Origin: Pseudomonadota bacterium
GTDB taxonomy: Bacteria; Pseudomonadota; Alphaproteobacteria; Rhizobiales; Hyphomicrobiaceae
Reading direction: 5' to 3'
Assembly (NCBI GenBank): GCA_018242255.1
Contig: JAFECH010000349.1
Span: 1 to 64,000 of the forward strand
Length of the DNA: 64,000 nt
The notes under the pieces were generated by a model. That model saw nothing but the letters and a program-made list of their open reading frames with translations, searched no databases and was not told the origin of the DNA. Positions within the stretch are counted from its first letter, which is position 1; every line of letters starts with the position of its first letter. Position numbers and translations under genes: made by a program. This document shows positions 26,054-34,705 of this stretch, piece after piece.

Positions 26054-27286
26054 ATGCCAAAATTGAACTTCGATGTCGCGATTGTTGGCGGCAGTTTTGC
26101 CGGTCTCGCTGTCGCACGAGGTCTGGCGCAGGCGTTTGGCCCGGACGTTCGGCTGGCGATCATCGACCGGGCCGTTCCGGCGACCGAGCACGCAGACGAC
26201 AGTCGCGGCTTTGCAATCTGGGCTGGCGCGCAGAAGGTTCTGCAGAGCCTCGGGGTCTGGGACGGTGTTCGCGACTCCGCCGAGACCGTGACGGCGATCG
26301 AAATTTCAGATTCCCGGCTCGACGATGCTTTCCGGCCCGCCCTTGTCACGTACGACGCGCGCACCGATGACGGTTCGCCCGCGGCCTATATCGTTCCGGC
26401 GTCGGCGCTTGCGACAGCGCTCTACCGATCCGTCTCGGGCGATCCGGCCGTGACGTGGTTCGCGCCAGCTGAGATCGAAAGCGCGCAGTGGGGTGAGGCG
26501 GCCAGCGAACTCACTTTGCGCGATGGCACCGTTGTTCGCGCGGCGCTGACGATCGCGGCCGACGGACGGCAGTCGAAGCTTCGCGAGGCGGTCGGCATCA
26601 AGACCATCGGCTGGCCTTATGCGCAGACGGGCATCGTTGCACGCGTGATGTTCAGCGAGCCGCACGGCGGCGTTGCGATCCAGCATTTTCTGCCCGGCGG
26701 TCCGTTTGCAATTTTACCGCTTCCCGGCAATCGCGCCTGTGTCACATGGAGTGCCGACCAAGACGAAGCGGCACGTATGATAGCGCTCGACGACGACAGC
26801 TTTCTGGCGGAGCTCGATCGCCGGATCGGCGGACGGTTCGGCACGATTTCGCTGGATGGACCGCGGCAGTCGTGGCCGCTCGATTTGCGTTTGCCGCGCC
26901 GGTTGATCGCGCCGCGCTTCGCCTTGGTCGGCGATGCTGCGCACGGGGTGCATCCGGTTGCTGGACAAGGCGTAAATCTCGCGCTTCGCGATGCGGCGGC
27001 GATGATCGAAATTCTGGTCGATGCCGGACGCATCGGGCTCGACTTCGGTAACGGCACGCATCTGGAGCGCTATCAGCGCTGGCGCCGATTCGACTCGGCG
27101 ATGTCGGCGACACTCTATGATGGGATCAATCGCGCGTTTGCGCTCGACAGTATGGTATTGCGCGCCGGTCGTGGCGCTGCGCTCGGTGTGCTTGACCGTA
27201 TTCCCAGCTTGAAAGAGCTGATCATTGCCGAGGCCGCGGGTGTCACCGGCGATCTGCCGAAACTTGCGCGCGGCGTTGCCGTCTAG
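26054..27286 (+). CDS. UbiH/UbiF/VisC/COQ6-family FAD monooxygenase
   Basis: A 410-residue flavoprotein. The first FAD motif is AIVGGSFAGLAVARGL (a GGSFAG variant of GxGxxG), and the family signature FALVGDAAHGVHPVAGQGVNLALRDA lies near residues 295-320. Relatives hydroxylate the ubiquinone ring; the position hydroxylated cannot be told. Its last four bases overlap the end of the convergent rimM gene. Confidence 0.82.
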   Translation: MPKLNFDVAIVGGSFAGLAVARGLAQAFGPDVRLAIIDRAVPATEHADDSRGFAIWAGAQKVLQSLGVWDGVRDSAETVTAIEISDSRLDDAFRPALVTYDARTDDGSPAAYIVPASALATALYRSVSGDPAVTWFAPAEIESAQWGEAASELTLRDGTVVRAALTIAADGRQSKLREAVGIKTIGWPYAQTGIVARVMFSEPHGGVAIQHFLPGGPFAILPLPGNRACVTWSADQDEAARMIALDDDSFLAELDRRIGGRFGTISLDGPRQSWPLDLRLPRRLIAPRFALVGDAAHGVHPVAGQGVNLALRDAAAMIEILVDAGRIGLDFGNGTHLERYQRWRRFDSAMSATLYDGINRAFALDSMVLRAGRGAALGVLDRIPSLKELIIAEAAGVTGDLPKLARGVAV

Positions 27287-27870
27287 GCGTCCGCCTCGTC
27301 GTCTGCGGACGAGTCTTCTTCTTCCGTGTCGTCATCGACCGTGACGGCGGGGCGATTGATGACGACCATGCCGGCGTCGAGATCGACCCGCGGCACCCAG
27401 CGGTCTTCGAACGGGATGAATTCCGTCTCGCCTTCGACCGGCTTCAATTCTAGGAGATCGCCGGCGCCGAAATTCTGCACGGAGACGATTTTACCGAGCG
27501 TGCTGCCGTCGGCTGCTACTGCGCGCAGGCCGATAAGGTCAGCATGATAGAATTCGGTCGCGCCGGTCGCCGGGAGCTTGCTGCGTTCGATATAAAGCTT
27601 GGTGCCGCGCAGCGGTTCGGCGCCGTTGCGATCCTCAACGCCCGCAACACGCGCGACGATGCCCTTGCTCGTGACACGGACGACACGCAGCGAATAGCTT
27701 TTCTTGCCACTTGCATCCGTCAACGGGCCGTAGGCGGCGATTGCGTCCGGGGTTTCGGTATAGCTGCGGACCAGCACGTCGCCGCGGATGCCGTGGGCGC
27801 CTGTAATTTCGCCCACGAGGATGCGGCGAGCAGGCGATGATTTTTCTGATGCTGTCTCTGATGCTGTCAT
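27283..27870 (-). CDS. rimM: 16S rRNA processing/ribosome maturation factor RimM
   Basis: About 195 residues. The N-terminal RimM domain begins VGEITGAHGIRGDVLVRSYTE, and the C-terminal PRC barrel includes YHADLIGLRAV and LLELKPVEGETEFIPF. RimM assists maturation of the 30S head and binds S19. An acidic tail (EEEDSSADDEAD) follows. ATG 27870 has an AAGAG ribosome site; ATG 27891, three bases after the upstream stop, is an alternative that would favour coupling. trmD and rplS, its usual downstream partners, are absent. Confidence 0.92.
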   Translation of the reverse strand: MTASETASEKSSPARRILVGEITGAHGIRGDVLVRSYTETPDAIAAYGPLTDASGKKSYSLRVVRVTSKGIVARVAGVEDRNGAEPLRGTKLYIERSKLPATGATEFYHADLIGLRAVAADGSTLGKIVSVQNFGAGDLLELKPVEGETEFIPFEDRWVPRVDLDAGMVVINRPAVTVDDDTEEEDSSADDEADA

Positions 27871-27894
27871 GGGGCTCTTGATGGCGCGCATCGA

Positions 27895-28257
27895 TCACGG
27901 GGGCAAGGGGCCGAGATAGGTAATCTCGATGTCGATCGTTTTGCCGCCGACACTGACGGTGGCGTTTTGGCTGCGGGCGAACGGGTCGACATTGCCGGTT
28001 ATCGGAACGCGAATGCTTGGATTTCTGGTTCGGACGCGCCGGAGGGGAACTTCATAGGTGCCGTGAATGGCGGAGAGGCGCATGTGATGTGTGCGCTGAG
28101 GCAGAAGCCGTCCCATGCAGACCCGGCCTTCCGAATCGGCTCCGAACAAGCGGCCGCCTCGGCATACCAAAATGAATCGGCTGAAGGGAGTTGCAGGTTG
28201 CGTCGGTCTTGACCGGATCACTTCAAAGAGACCACTGACGCGCGTTATCTGGTTCAA
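27895..28257 (-). CDS. Unknown small protein between rpsP and rimM
   Basis: A 120-residue frame ending just before the rimM start region. The last 70 residues look like coding sequence (VPLRRVRTRNPSIRVPITG, ATVSVGGKTIDIEITYLGP) and could be a small beta-rich domain. The first 45 residues contain cysteines and are less convincing, so the true start may be the ATG at residue 48 (28116). No family recognised. A terminator separates it from rpsP, so it and rimM may have their own promoter. Confidence 0.5.
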   Translation of the reverse strand: MNQITRVSGLFEVIRSRPTQPATPFSRFILVCRGGRLFGADSEGRVCMGRLLPQRTHHMRLSAIHGTYEVPLRRVRTRNPSIRVPITGNVDPFARSQNATVSVGGKTIDIEITYLGPLPP

Positions 28258-28332
28258 TTTCGGACCCTTCCGATGACTTGACTATCGAAAGTTGGAGGTG
28301 GTCCAAAAGTTGGGCCAGTCAGATCTGCAACG

Positions 28333-28364
28333 AAAAGGCCTCCCGAAGCATGTCCGAGAGGCCT
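28333..28364 (-). terminator. Rho-independent terminator after rpsP
   Basis: On the minus strand AGGCCTC and GAGGCCT form a 7-bp stem with a 15-base loop (partly pairable), followed by TTTTCG. It lies 23 bases past the rpsP stop. It would end or attenuate transcription from ffh-rpsP before rimM. Confidence 0.7.
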
Positions 28365-28386
28365 GTTTGTTTTGTAGGCGCGCCTC

Positions 28387-28761
28387 TTAAGCCTGCTCGC
28401 CCTGAGCCGCAGCCTCGGCTGCCTGAGCCGCTTTTTCGGCAGCAGCGGCGGCGCGCTCCTGCGCCTTCTTCTTCGGCTTCGACTTCTCAGGATTGTTGCG
28501 CGCATCGCGCTTGGCGAGGCCCTGGGCGTCGAGGAGACGGAGCACGCGGTCGGTCGGTTGGGCGCCGACGCCGAGCCAGTGCTTGACGCGCTCTTCGACC
28601 AGCTTCACGCGATTGGGATCGTCCTTCTTGAGCATCGGATCAAACGTGCCGATCTGCTCGATGTAGCGGCCATCGCGCGGGCTCGTACCGTGGGCGACGA
28701 CGACGTAGTAGTAAGGACGCTTCTTCGCGCCACCGCGCGACAAACGAATTTTCACCGACAT
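28387..28761 (-). CDS. rpsP: Ribosomal protein S16
   Basis: A 124-residue 30S protein. It begins [21 protein letters not shown] and includes [13 protein letters not shown], both diagnostic. An Ala/Lys/Glu-rich C-terminal extension (about residues 86-124) is longer than in E. coli S16 (82) but usual for alphaproteobacteria. The start at 28761 has a strong AGGAG site; the same frame runs further upstream without meaning. ffh precedes it by 46 bases. Confidence 0.97.
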   Translation of the reverse strand: MSVKIRLSRGGAKKRPYYYVVVAHGTSPRDGRYIEQIGTFDPMLKKDDPNRVKLVEERVKHWLGVGAQPTDRVLRLLDAQGLAKRDARNNPEKSKPKKKAQERAAAAAEKAAQAAEAAAQGEQA

Positions 28762-28807
28762 TTTCTTCTTCTCCTGATCAAATCGAAATGTGTTGTTGGA
28801 AGGGGGG

Positions 28808-30397
28808 TTATCTTTTCTTTCCGGGGATCCCGGGGAATTTCGGCATTCCGGCGCCGAGACCCGGAAGACCTTTGGGAAGTCCGCCACCCAGGCCCGGAAG
28901 GCCTCGGCCAAATCCCGGCGGCAGACCAGGTGATCCGCCAGCGGGAGCGGAACCGCCCTTGGCGAGCTGCTCTTTTAGATCGTCCGGGAGCTGCTCGAGT
29001 GCCTTCGGGTCGAGTTTTGCAAGCTCGGCCTGCATCGACTGCAATTCGGCTTCGGAAGGTCCGGCGCCGGTGCGGCCGAGGAATTTGTTCATCAGGCCGC
29101 CGTTGCGACCCATGGTCTTCATCATGTCCGCCATCTGACGGTGCATCTTGATGAGCTTGTTGATGTCTTCGGGCTTTGTGCCGGAACCGGCCGCGATGCG
29201 GCGCTTGCGCTTGGCGTCGAGAATCTTCGGGTTGCGCCGCTCCTTCGGCGTCATCGACGAGATGATGGCGCGCTGATGGACGAGGCTTTTGTCGAGGCCG
29301 GCTTCGTTGATCTGGCCTTTGATCTTGGCGACGCCAGGAAGCATGCCGAGCACGCCGCCCATGCCGCCGAGCTTTTGCATCTGGGCGAGCTGATCGGACA
29401 AGTCTTCGAGGTCGAACGACCCCTTCTTCATCTTCTCGGCGATCTTCGTCGCCTTCTCGACGTCGATCGTCTGCGCGGCCTTCTCGACGAGCGAGACAAC
29501 GTCCCCCATGCCGAGGATGCGCGAGGCGATGCGGCCGGGATGGAAGTCTTCGAGCGCGTCCCACTTTTCGCCGACGCCGATGAGCTTGATCGGTTTGCCG
29601 GTTACAGCACGCATCGAGAGCGCAGCGCCGCCGCGGCCATCGCCATCGGCGCGGGTCAGCACGATGCCGGTGACGCCAATGTGGCCGTCGAAAGCTTTCG
29701 CGGTATTGACGGCGTCCTGGCCCGTCAGTGCGTCGGCGACGAGCAGAACTTCGTGCGGATGGATCGCGGCTTTGACGTCGCGGGCTTCATCCATCAGCTC
29801 TTCGTCGACGGTCACTCGACCTGCGGTGTCGTAGATGATGACGTCATAGCCGCCGAGCTTGGCCGCATCTTCAGCGCGGCGCGCGATCTGCAGCGGCGTC
29901 TGGCCGGCGATGATCGGCAGCGTTGCGACACCCGTCTGCTCGCCGAGGACGCGAAGCTGTTCCTGGGCTGCTGGACGGCGCGTGTCGAGTGACGCCATCA
30001 GCACTTTCTTCTTGTCGCGGTTCGTCAGGCGATAGGCGATCTTGGCGGTCGTCGTCGTCTTGCCCGAGCCCTGCAGGCCGACCATCAAGATGCCGATGGG
30101 CGGCGCCGCGTGCAGGTCGATCGGCTCGGCATTCGAGCCAAGCGTGGCGACCAGCTCGTCGTTGACGATCTTGACGACCATCTGGCCAGGCGTGACGGAG
30201 CGCAGCACTTCGGCGCCGACGGCCTTGGCTTTGACCTTCTCGGTGAAGTCCTTGACGACATCGAGCGCGACGTCGGCTTCAAGCAGCGCCCGGCGGACCT
30301 CGCGCATAGCCTCCACGACGTCGCTCTCAGTCAGAGCGCCGCGTCGGGTGAGCTTATCGAGGACGCCTGAGAGGCGTTCTGTGAGCGATTGAAACAT
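28808..30397 (-). CDS. ffh: Signal recognition particle protein Ffh (SRP54)
   Basis: A 529-residue GTPase that binds signal peptides and SRP RNA. The N domain is followed by the G domain with [26 protein letters not shown] and [10 protein letters not shown]. The Met-rich M domain has the RNA-binding helices ([14 protein letters not shown]) and ends in a Gly/Pro-rich tail ([20 protein letters not shown] region). Its partner FtsY is encoded at 36-37 kb. It heads the ffh-rpsP unit. No 4.5S RNA sequence was seen nearby. Confidence 0.97.
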   Translation of the reverse strand: MFQSLTERLSGVLDKLTRRGALTESDVVEAMREVRRALLEADVALDVVKDFTEKVKAKAVGAEVLRSVTPGQMVVKIVNDELVATLGSNAEPIDLHAAPPIGILMVGLQGSGKTTTTAKIAYRLTNRDKKKVLMASLDTRRPAAQEQLRVLGEQTGVATLPIIAGQTPLQIARRAEDAAKLGGYDVIIYDTAGRVTVDEELMDEARDVKAAIHPHEVLLVADALTGQDAVNTAKAFDGHIGVTGIVLTRADGDGRGGAALSMRAVTGKPIKLIGVGEKWDALEDFHPGRIASRILGMGDVVSLVEKAAQTIDVEKATKIAEKMKKGSFDLEDLSDQLAQMQKLGGMGGVLGMLPGVAKIKGQINEAGLDKSLVHQRAIISSMTPKERRNPKILDAKRKRRIAAGSGTKPEDINKLIKMHRQMADMMKTMGRNGGLMNKFLGRTGAGPSEAELQSMQAELAKLDPKALEQLPDDLKEQLAKGGSAPAGGSPGLPPGFGRGLPGLGGGLPKGLPGLGAGMPKFPGIPGKKR

Positions 30398-30883
30398 ATA
30401 TTGCGCTCGCGGCTAGGTCGCTTCTCCCGCTTCCGCGGGGGCGGCACAACGTGCCGGCGGCCCTTGGCCGCTCGTCTCGCTGTGCTCGTCGAAGTGATGT
30501 CGCCGCTCGTCTCCTGCAAGTCGTCCAAACACAAACGCACCCGGGGGCGCAACGCGCTGCCGGATGTTAACCCCCCTGCCTCCCGGACGTTTTCCTGGGA
30601 AAATGCCATGTGCAGGGCGGCGGCTCTGAAGTCAGGGCCGTCGGAATGGGGTGGATATGCTGGAAACGGGCGCTGAAGTCAACGTGGCGCTCATCCCCAA
30701 GCAATTTCCGTCTCGTGGGATCCATCCCTCAATTTCGCGGCCCGACTCATGTTGGATCTGGGCGAAGCTGCTCCCGATTAATGTGAAATGGTAGCGTTAT
30801 GAGAACATTATGCGAATCAAACGTGTACATGTTCGGAACTTACGTCTACGATAGGCACTTTGTTGGAGCCATTTTCGAGAAGG
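30398..30883. other. Intergenic region between divergent ffh and the DUF2130 gene
   Basis: No convincing gene. The only ORFs are short or shadows; a 45-codon frame from ATG 30657 has no recognisable product. The first 200 bases are G+C-rich like their surroundings, while 30780-30880 is A+T-richer and probably holds the promoter of the downstream gene. At 30803-30817 GAAC-N7-GAAT is one base from the alphaproteobacterial LexA box (GAAC-N7-GAAC). Confidence 0.4.
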
Positions 30884-32197
30884 ATGCTCGCGTTGACCGA
30901 CACCATCATTGCTTGTCCGAAGTGCAAGCACGAATTCCCCCTGACGGAATCACTGGCGGCGCCACTGATAGCCCAGACCAAGCGGCAGTACGAGGCTGAG
31001 GCAGCTCAGAAGAATCGAGAAATTGCGGCGAAGGAAGCTGCGCTGCGGGATCAGGCGGGTGCCCTGGAGAAGGCGAAGTCGGCCCTCGAAGCGACGGTGG
31101 CGGAGAAATTGACCGCAGAGCGCCAGCGCATCGTTGCCGAAGAGGCTGCGAAGGCGAAGCAGCGCGCGGCAGCCGATCTTGAGGAAAAGGCGAATGCATT
31201 GGCCGAACTTCAGAACGTGCTGAAAGAGCGCGATCAGAAGCTTGCTGAAGCGCAAAAGGCGCAGGCGGAGTTCCAGAAGAAGGCGCGCGAGTTGGACGAC
31301 GCCAAGCGTGAGATGGACCTGACCATCCAAACGCGGATCAACGCCGGTCTCGATGTCGAGCGGGCCAAAGCCAAACAGGAAGCGGAGGAGACGGTCGGCC
31401 TTCGTGTCAAGGAGCGCGAAGAGCAAATCGCCTCGATGGCGAAGCAGATCGAAGATTTGAAGCGCAAGGCGGAGCAGGGCTCGCAGCAGCTTCAGGGTGA
31501 GGTTCTCGAGCTCGAACTTGAGAACGTCCTCAAGGCGAAATTTCCGTTCGATAGTTTCGAGCCGGTGGCGAAGGGTGAGTTCGGGGCAGACCTTATTCAG
31601 CGCGTCGTCAGTGCGTCTGGTGCGCTTTGCGGGTCAATCATCTGGGAAATGAAGCGGACAAAGAACTGGGGCGGCGACTGGATCCCAAAGCTGCGTGAAG
31701 ATCAGCGCCGCGCCAAGTCCGATCTTGCGATCATCGTTTCGAGCGCGCTGCCCAAAGGCGTACAGACGTTCGATAACGTCGACGGGATCTGGGTTACAGA
31801 CTTCCGCTGCGCAGTACCGGTCGCGATCGCGCTTCGCCAGCTTCTTCTCGATGTCGCCACCGCGCGGATCGTCGGCGAAGGGCAGGAAAGCAAGATGGAA
31901 CTTGTTTACGACTACCTGACGGGTCCGCGCTTTCGCCAGCGCGTCGAAGCGATCCTCGAAAAGTTCACGGAAATGCAGTCCGACCTCGACAAAGAGCGCA
32001 AGGCCATGACGCGGTTGTGGGCCAAGCGCCAAACTCAGATCGACGGCGTTCTTGCGGCGACGGCGGGGATGTACGGCGATCTGCAGGGCATTGCGGGCAA
32101 GGCGCTGAAAGAGATCGAGGGCTTCGATCTGCCGGGGATCGAAGATCAGCGGGGCGGTGCACGAGACGATGGCGATGAGCCGATTGCGGCGGAGTAA
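30884..32197 (+). CDS. DUF2130-family protein with long coiled coil
   Basis: A protein of about 437 residues. A short N-terminal zinc-ribbon-like motif (CPKCKHEFPL) is followed by a long Ala/Glu/Lys/Gln-rich coiled coil (about residues 25-200), then the DUF2130 domain (FPFDSFEPVAKGEFGADL, IIWEMKRTKNWGGDWIPKL, DLAIIVSS). The combination of coiled coil and a nuclease-like fold resembles RmuC in layout; actual activity is unknown. ATG 30884 starts a natural N-terminus; TTG 30860 is the frame's first codon. A LexA-like box lies upstream. Confidence 0.8.
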   Translation: MLALTDTIIACPKCKHEFPLTESLAAPLIAQTKRQYEAEAAQKNREIAAKEAALRDQAGALEKAKSALEATVAEKLTAERQRIVAEEAAKAKQRAAADLEEKANALAELQNVLKERDQKLAEAQKAQAEFQKKARELDDAKREMDLTIQTRINAGLDVERAKAKQEAEETVGLRVKEREEQIASMAKQIEDLKRKAEQGSQQLQGEVLELELENVLKAKFPFDSFEPVAKGEFGADLIQRVVSASGALCGSIIWEMKRTKNWGGDWIPKLREDQRRAKSDLAIIVSSALPKGVQTFDNVDGIWVTDFRCAVPVAIALRQLLLDVATARIVGEGQESKMELVYDYLTGPRFRQRVEAILEKFTEMQSDLDKERKAMTRLWAKRQTQIDGVLAATAGMYGDLQGIAGKALKEIEGFDLPGIEDQRGGARDDGDEPIAAE

Positions 32198-32274
32198 GAT
32201 GGACCGGGAAATCTAACCCCCCCAATGCTGCGGCATGAGCGTTCGGTGGAATGACAAGAGGATAGCGAGAATCC

Positions 32275-32694
32275 GTGCCCATACCGATAGAATTGCAGCA
32301 TGCGTCCGAGGACTTCGAACGCTACCTCGTTGCGGCGCGTGACGCTTCGGGCCTTGCGACTCGCAACCAGACCTACACGATGACGGAGGGCGTGTTCCGT
32401 GTCTTCCGCCAACGGCTGACAGTCAAAGATGCGCTGCGCTTCGCAGATGTTCTCCCTCCGGTCTTGAGAGCCATGTTCGTCTTCGACTGGGACACGGAGC
32501 AACCGAAATTGACGTTCGCGGATCGCGGCGCGATGACCCGCGAGGCTCAGGCGCTGCGGAAAGACCACAACTTCGCGCCCGACAGCTGCATCGGCGATGT
32601 GGCCCGTGCGTTACGCAAGAACGTTGATGAGAAAGCGTTTGACGCCGTTCTCGCGTTCTTGCCGGAGGGCGCTGCCGACTTCTGGAAAGTGTAA
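32275..32694 (+). CDS. DUF2267-family protein
   Basis: A 139-residue helical protein. YLVAARDASGLATRNQTYTMTEGVFRVFRQRLTV at the N-terminus and FAPDSCIGDVARALRKN / AFDAVLAFLPEGAADFW at the C-terminus fit the DUF2267 repeat. No biochemical role is established for the family that I can name. It starts at GTG 32275, 77 bases after the DUF2130 gene on the same strand. Confidence 0.75.
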   Translation: MPIPIELQHASEDFERYLVAARDASGLATRNQTYTMTEGVFRVFRQRLTVKDALRFADVLPPVLRAMFVFDWDTEQPKLTFADRGAMTREAQALRKDHNFAPDSCIGDVARALRKNVDEKAFDAVLAFLPEGAADFWKV

Positions 32695-32715
32695 CCTTGT
32701 GGGGCGCGGTTTGCG

Positions 32716-33279
32716 CTAGAACCGATAGCCGTAGCGCACGCCGATGCGGTCCATGCCTTCGTTGTATTTCTGCGTGTAGGCGTTCGACATGTGCTCGAAA
32801 TAGACTGAGATGTCATTGTGCTCGTCGAGGTGGTAGCCAACTTCCATCGGGATGTGGAACAGCACACGGGAGCCCAGCCATTTGCGATCCGGATCGGAGC
32901 CTGCGCCGCCGATTTCGCCATCGTGAAATGCGGCGCCCAATCCCAGGCCGAAGAACAGTCCCGATGGGCAGTCGCCCTGCCAGCGGGCGTCGATATAACC
33001 ATCGCTGGTCTGGCCGCGGGTGTTGATCGAGCCGCCGATCACGGGGCGAATGGCACCCCAGGGAAGCGCCCAGGCGACGTTGAATTGAGCTTCGATGTTG
33101 ATGTCGACGGCGTTCTTTTCGACCTGGAAGCCGCTCCAGAGGTCCGGCACGTCGTGTGCGAGGGCGCCGATCTTCAGGGCATAGAGCATATCTTCGGCAC
33201 ACGCGCCGGTGCTGGCGGCGACAAGGCCGAGCACGGCCGCGATGCCGGACGCCGCGACTGAGCGCACCAAACTCGTCAT
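32716..33279 (-). CDS. PagL-like lipid A deacylase / acyloxyacyl hydrolase
   Basis: A 187-residue outer-membrane beta-barrel protein with a signal peptide (cleavage near ACAED). The C-terminal motif YFEHMSNAY carries His163 and Ser165, and the family acid, Glu140 in Pseudomonas PagL, aligns with Asp177 in NEGMD. It ends in RYGYRF, a typical barrel-closing strand. PagL removes the 3-O acyl chain of lipid A. Glu to Asp may be conservative. It converges on the DUF2267 gene. Confidence 0.82.
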   Translation of the reverse strand: MTSLVRSVAASGIAAVLGLVAASTGACAEDMLYALKIGALAHDVPDLWSGFQVEKNAVDINIEAQFNVAWALPWGAIRPVIGGSINTRGQTSDGYIDARWQGDCPSGLFFGLGLGAAFHDGEIGGAGSDPDRKWLGSRVLFHIPMEVGYHLDEHNDISVYFEHMSNAYTQKYNEGMDRIGVRYGYRF

Positions 33280-33405
33280 TCGGAAAACTGCCCCCGGCCG
33301 TCCCGCCCCAAGACTGCTACGTGTGCGCCGATTTTCCGCCTACTGCAAGGTAACGCCAAGGAAATCGCCGCCGGGCTGGCGTGACCGACACATCGGCTGA
33401 TCGGC

Positions 33406-33585
33406 CTAATTTGCCGGTCGGCGGGCTTGCTTCAACGCCTTGGTCCAGCCTCTGGCCAATCGGAAGACGCGGCGCTGATAAGCCCGTTCATCCGGCGCCA
33501 GGCAGATGCAGCCGTAACAATAGCAGGGCCGGGCGCGAGCAAAAGCGACGCGGAAGAGCAGAGAATTGTAGGCGGTATGCGACAT
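33406..33585 (-). CDS. Possible 59-residue Cys-rich small protein
   Basis: An intact 60-codon frame in the 500-base space between pagL and dapF. The product starts MSHTAYNSLL, has a cluster of four cysteines in CYCYGCIC (residues 21-28), then a basic helix-like tail (YQRRVFRLARGWTKALKQ). About two thirds of third codon positions are G or C, as in neighbouring genes. The ribosome site is weak. I recognise no family; the cysteines could bind a metal. The rest of the 33280-33779 gap shows nothing clear. Confidence 0.45.
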   Translation of the reverse strand: MSHTAYNSLLFRVAFARARPCYCYGCICLAPDERAYQRRVFRLARGWTKALKQARRPAN

Positions 33586-33779
33586 CGAGGTCTCTGAGAG
33601 GATAAATCGCCGCCTGTCGGGTTCGTTCAGGCGTTTTCGGCGTCAATAACGGTCGATCAAGAAATATTGTTCCGTTCTGAGGATAATGAGCGAAATTCCA
33701 ACGCCTGTCCGTGAGGCTGCGACCTCGCCCGGTCGCCTTCGGAATTGTCATTTTTCGCGCTTCTCGCCATATAGGCGCG

Positions 33780-34649
33780 ATGAACACCGCAACGTCTCTC
33801 CCCTTCCTCAAGATGAACGGCCTCGGCAACGAGATCGTCGTCGTCGATTTGCGCAATAGCGCCAAGACGTTCACTCCTGAGGAAGTGGCGGCAGTCGCGG
33901 CCGACCGGAAATCCCGGTTCGATCAGATGATGGTTTTGCACGCGCCGCGGACGACCGGCACGGAATCTTTCGTGCGGATCTACAACGCGGACGGATCGGA
34001 GGCAGGGGCCTGCGGCAACGGCATGCGCTGTGTCGGCTGGTTCCTGTCTGAAGGCGGAGCACGCGAGCGCTTCCTGGTCGAGACGCGCGCCGGGGTGCTT
34101 GGCACCGTCGTCAGAAATCAGGCGTCGATCACAGTCGATATGGGGGAACCCAAGTTCGGCTGGCAGGACATTCCGCTGGCGGAAGAGTTTCGCGATACGC
34201 GCGCCATCGAACTTCAGGTCGGACCGATCGATGAGCCGGTCTTGCATTCGCCGTCGGTCGTCAATGTCGGCAATCCGCACGCGATCTTCTGGGTCGACGA
34301 TGTCGAGGCCTACGATCTCGGCCGGTTCGGTCCGCTGCTCGAAAATCATCCGATCTTTCCGGAGCGCGCGAACATTTCGCTGGCGCAGGTGACGTCTGAT
34401 GCCTCGCTTCTTCTGCGGACATGGGAACGCGGCGCCGGACTGACGCTCGCATGCGGTTCGGCAGCATGTGCGTCAGCGGTCAGCGCCGCGCGGAAAAAGC
34501 TCACGGGGCGCAAGGTTGCGGTCACGCTTCCCGGCGGCACACTCGAAATCGAATGGGCCGAGAATAACCATATCTTCATGACGGGCCCCGTCGAATTCGA
34601 GTACGAGGGCGTCATCGACTTTTCCAACCTGACCAAAGTGTCGGTCTGA
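33780..34649 (+). CDS. dapF: Diaminopimelate epimerase
   Basis: A 289-residue enzyme converting LL- to meso-diaminopimelate for lysine and peptidoglycan. The two catalytic cysteines are Cys78 in [11 protein letters not shown] and Cys225 in [20 protein letters not shown] at the N-terminus and [10 protein letters not shown] are further signatures. ATG 33780 gives the usual length; a longer upstream frame is not DapF. It heads a run dapF-mtaB-ftsY-ispZ, an order common in this group. Confidence 0.96.
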   Translation: MNTATSLPFLKMNGLGNEIVVVDLRNSAKTFTPEEVAAVAADRKSRFDQMMVLHAPRTTGTESFVRIYNADGSEAGACGNGMRCVGWFLSEGGARERFLVETRAGVLGTVVRNQASITVDMGEPKFGWQDIPLAEEFRDTRAIELQVGPIDEPVLHSPSVVNVGNPHAIFWVDDVEAYDLGRFGPLLENHPIFPERANISLAQVTSDASLLLRTWERGAGLTLACGSAACASAVSAARKKLTGRKVAVTLPGGTLEIEWAENNHIFMTGPVEFEYEGVIDFSNLTKVSV

Positions 34650-34705
34650 TCGCGCTGGCCGGAGTCTGCTCTACGAGCGATTTTGAGAAAGAAGTCACTA
34701 CGCTC

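Noticed and set aside
28278..28330. Two AAAGTTGG copies 18 bases apart upstream of the rimM unit
   Set aside because: Short and without a partner elsewhere; may be chance.
30657..30794. 45-codon ORF between ffh and the DUF2130 gene
   Set aside because: No ribosome site, no motif and mixed codon use; not distinguishable from chance.
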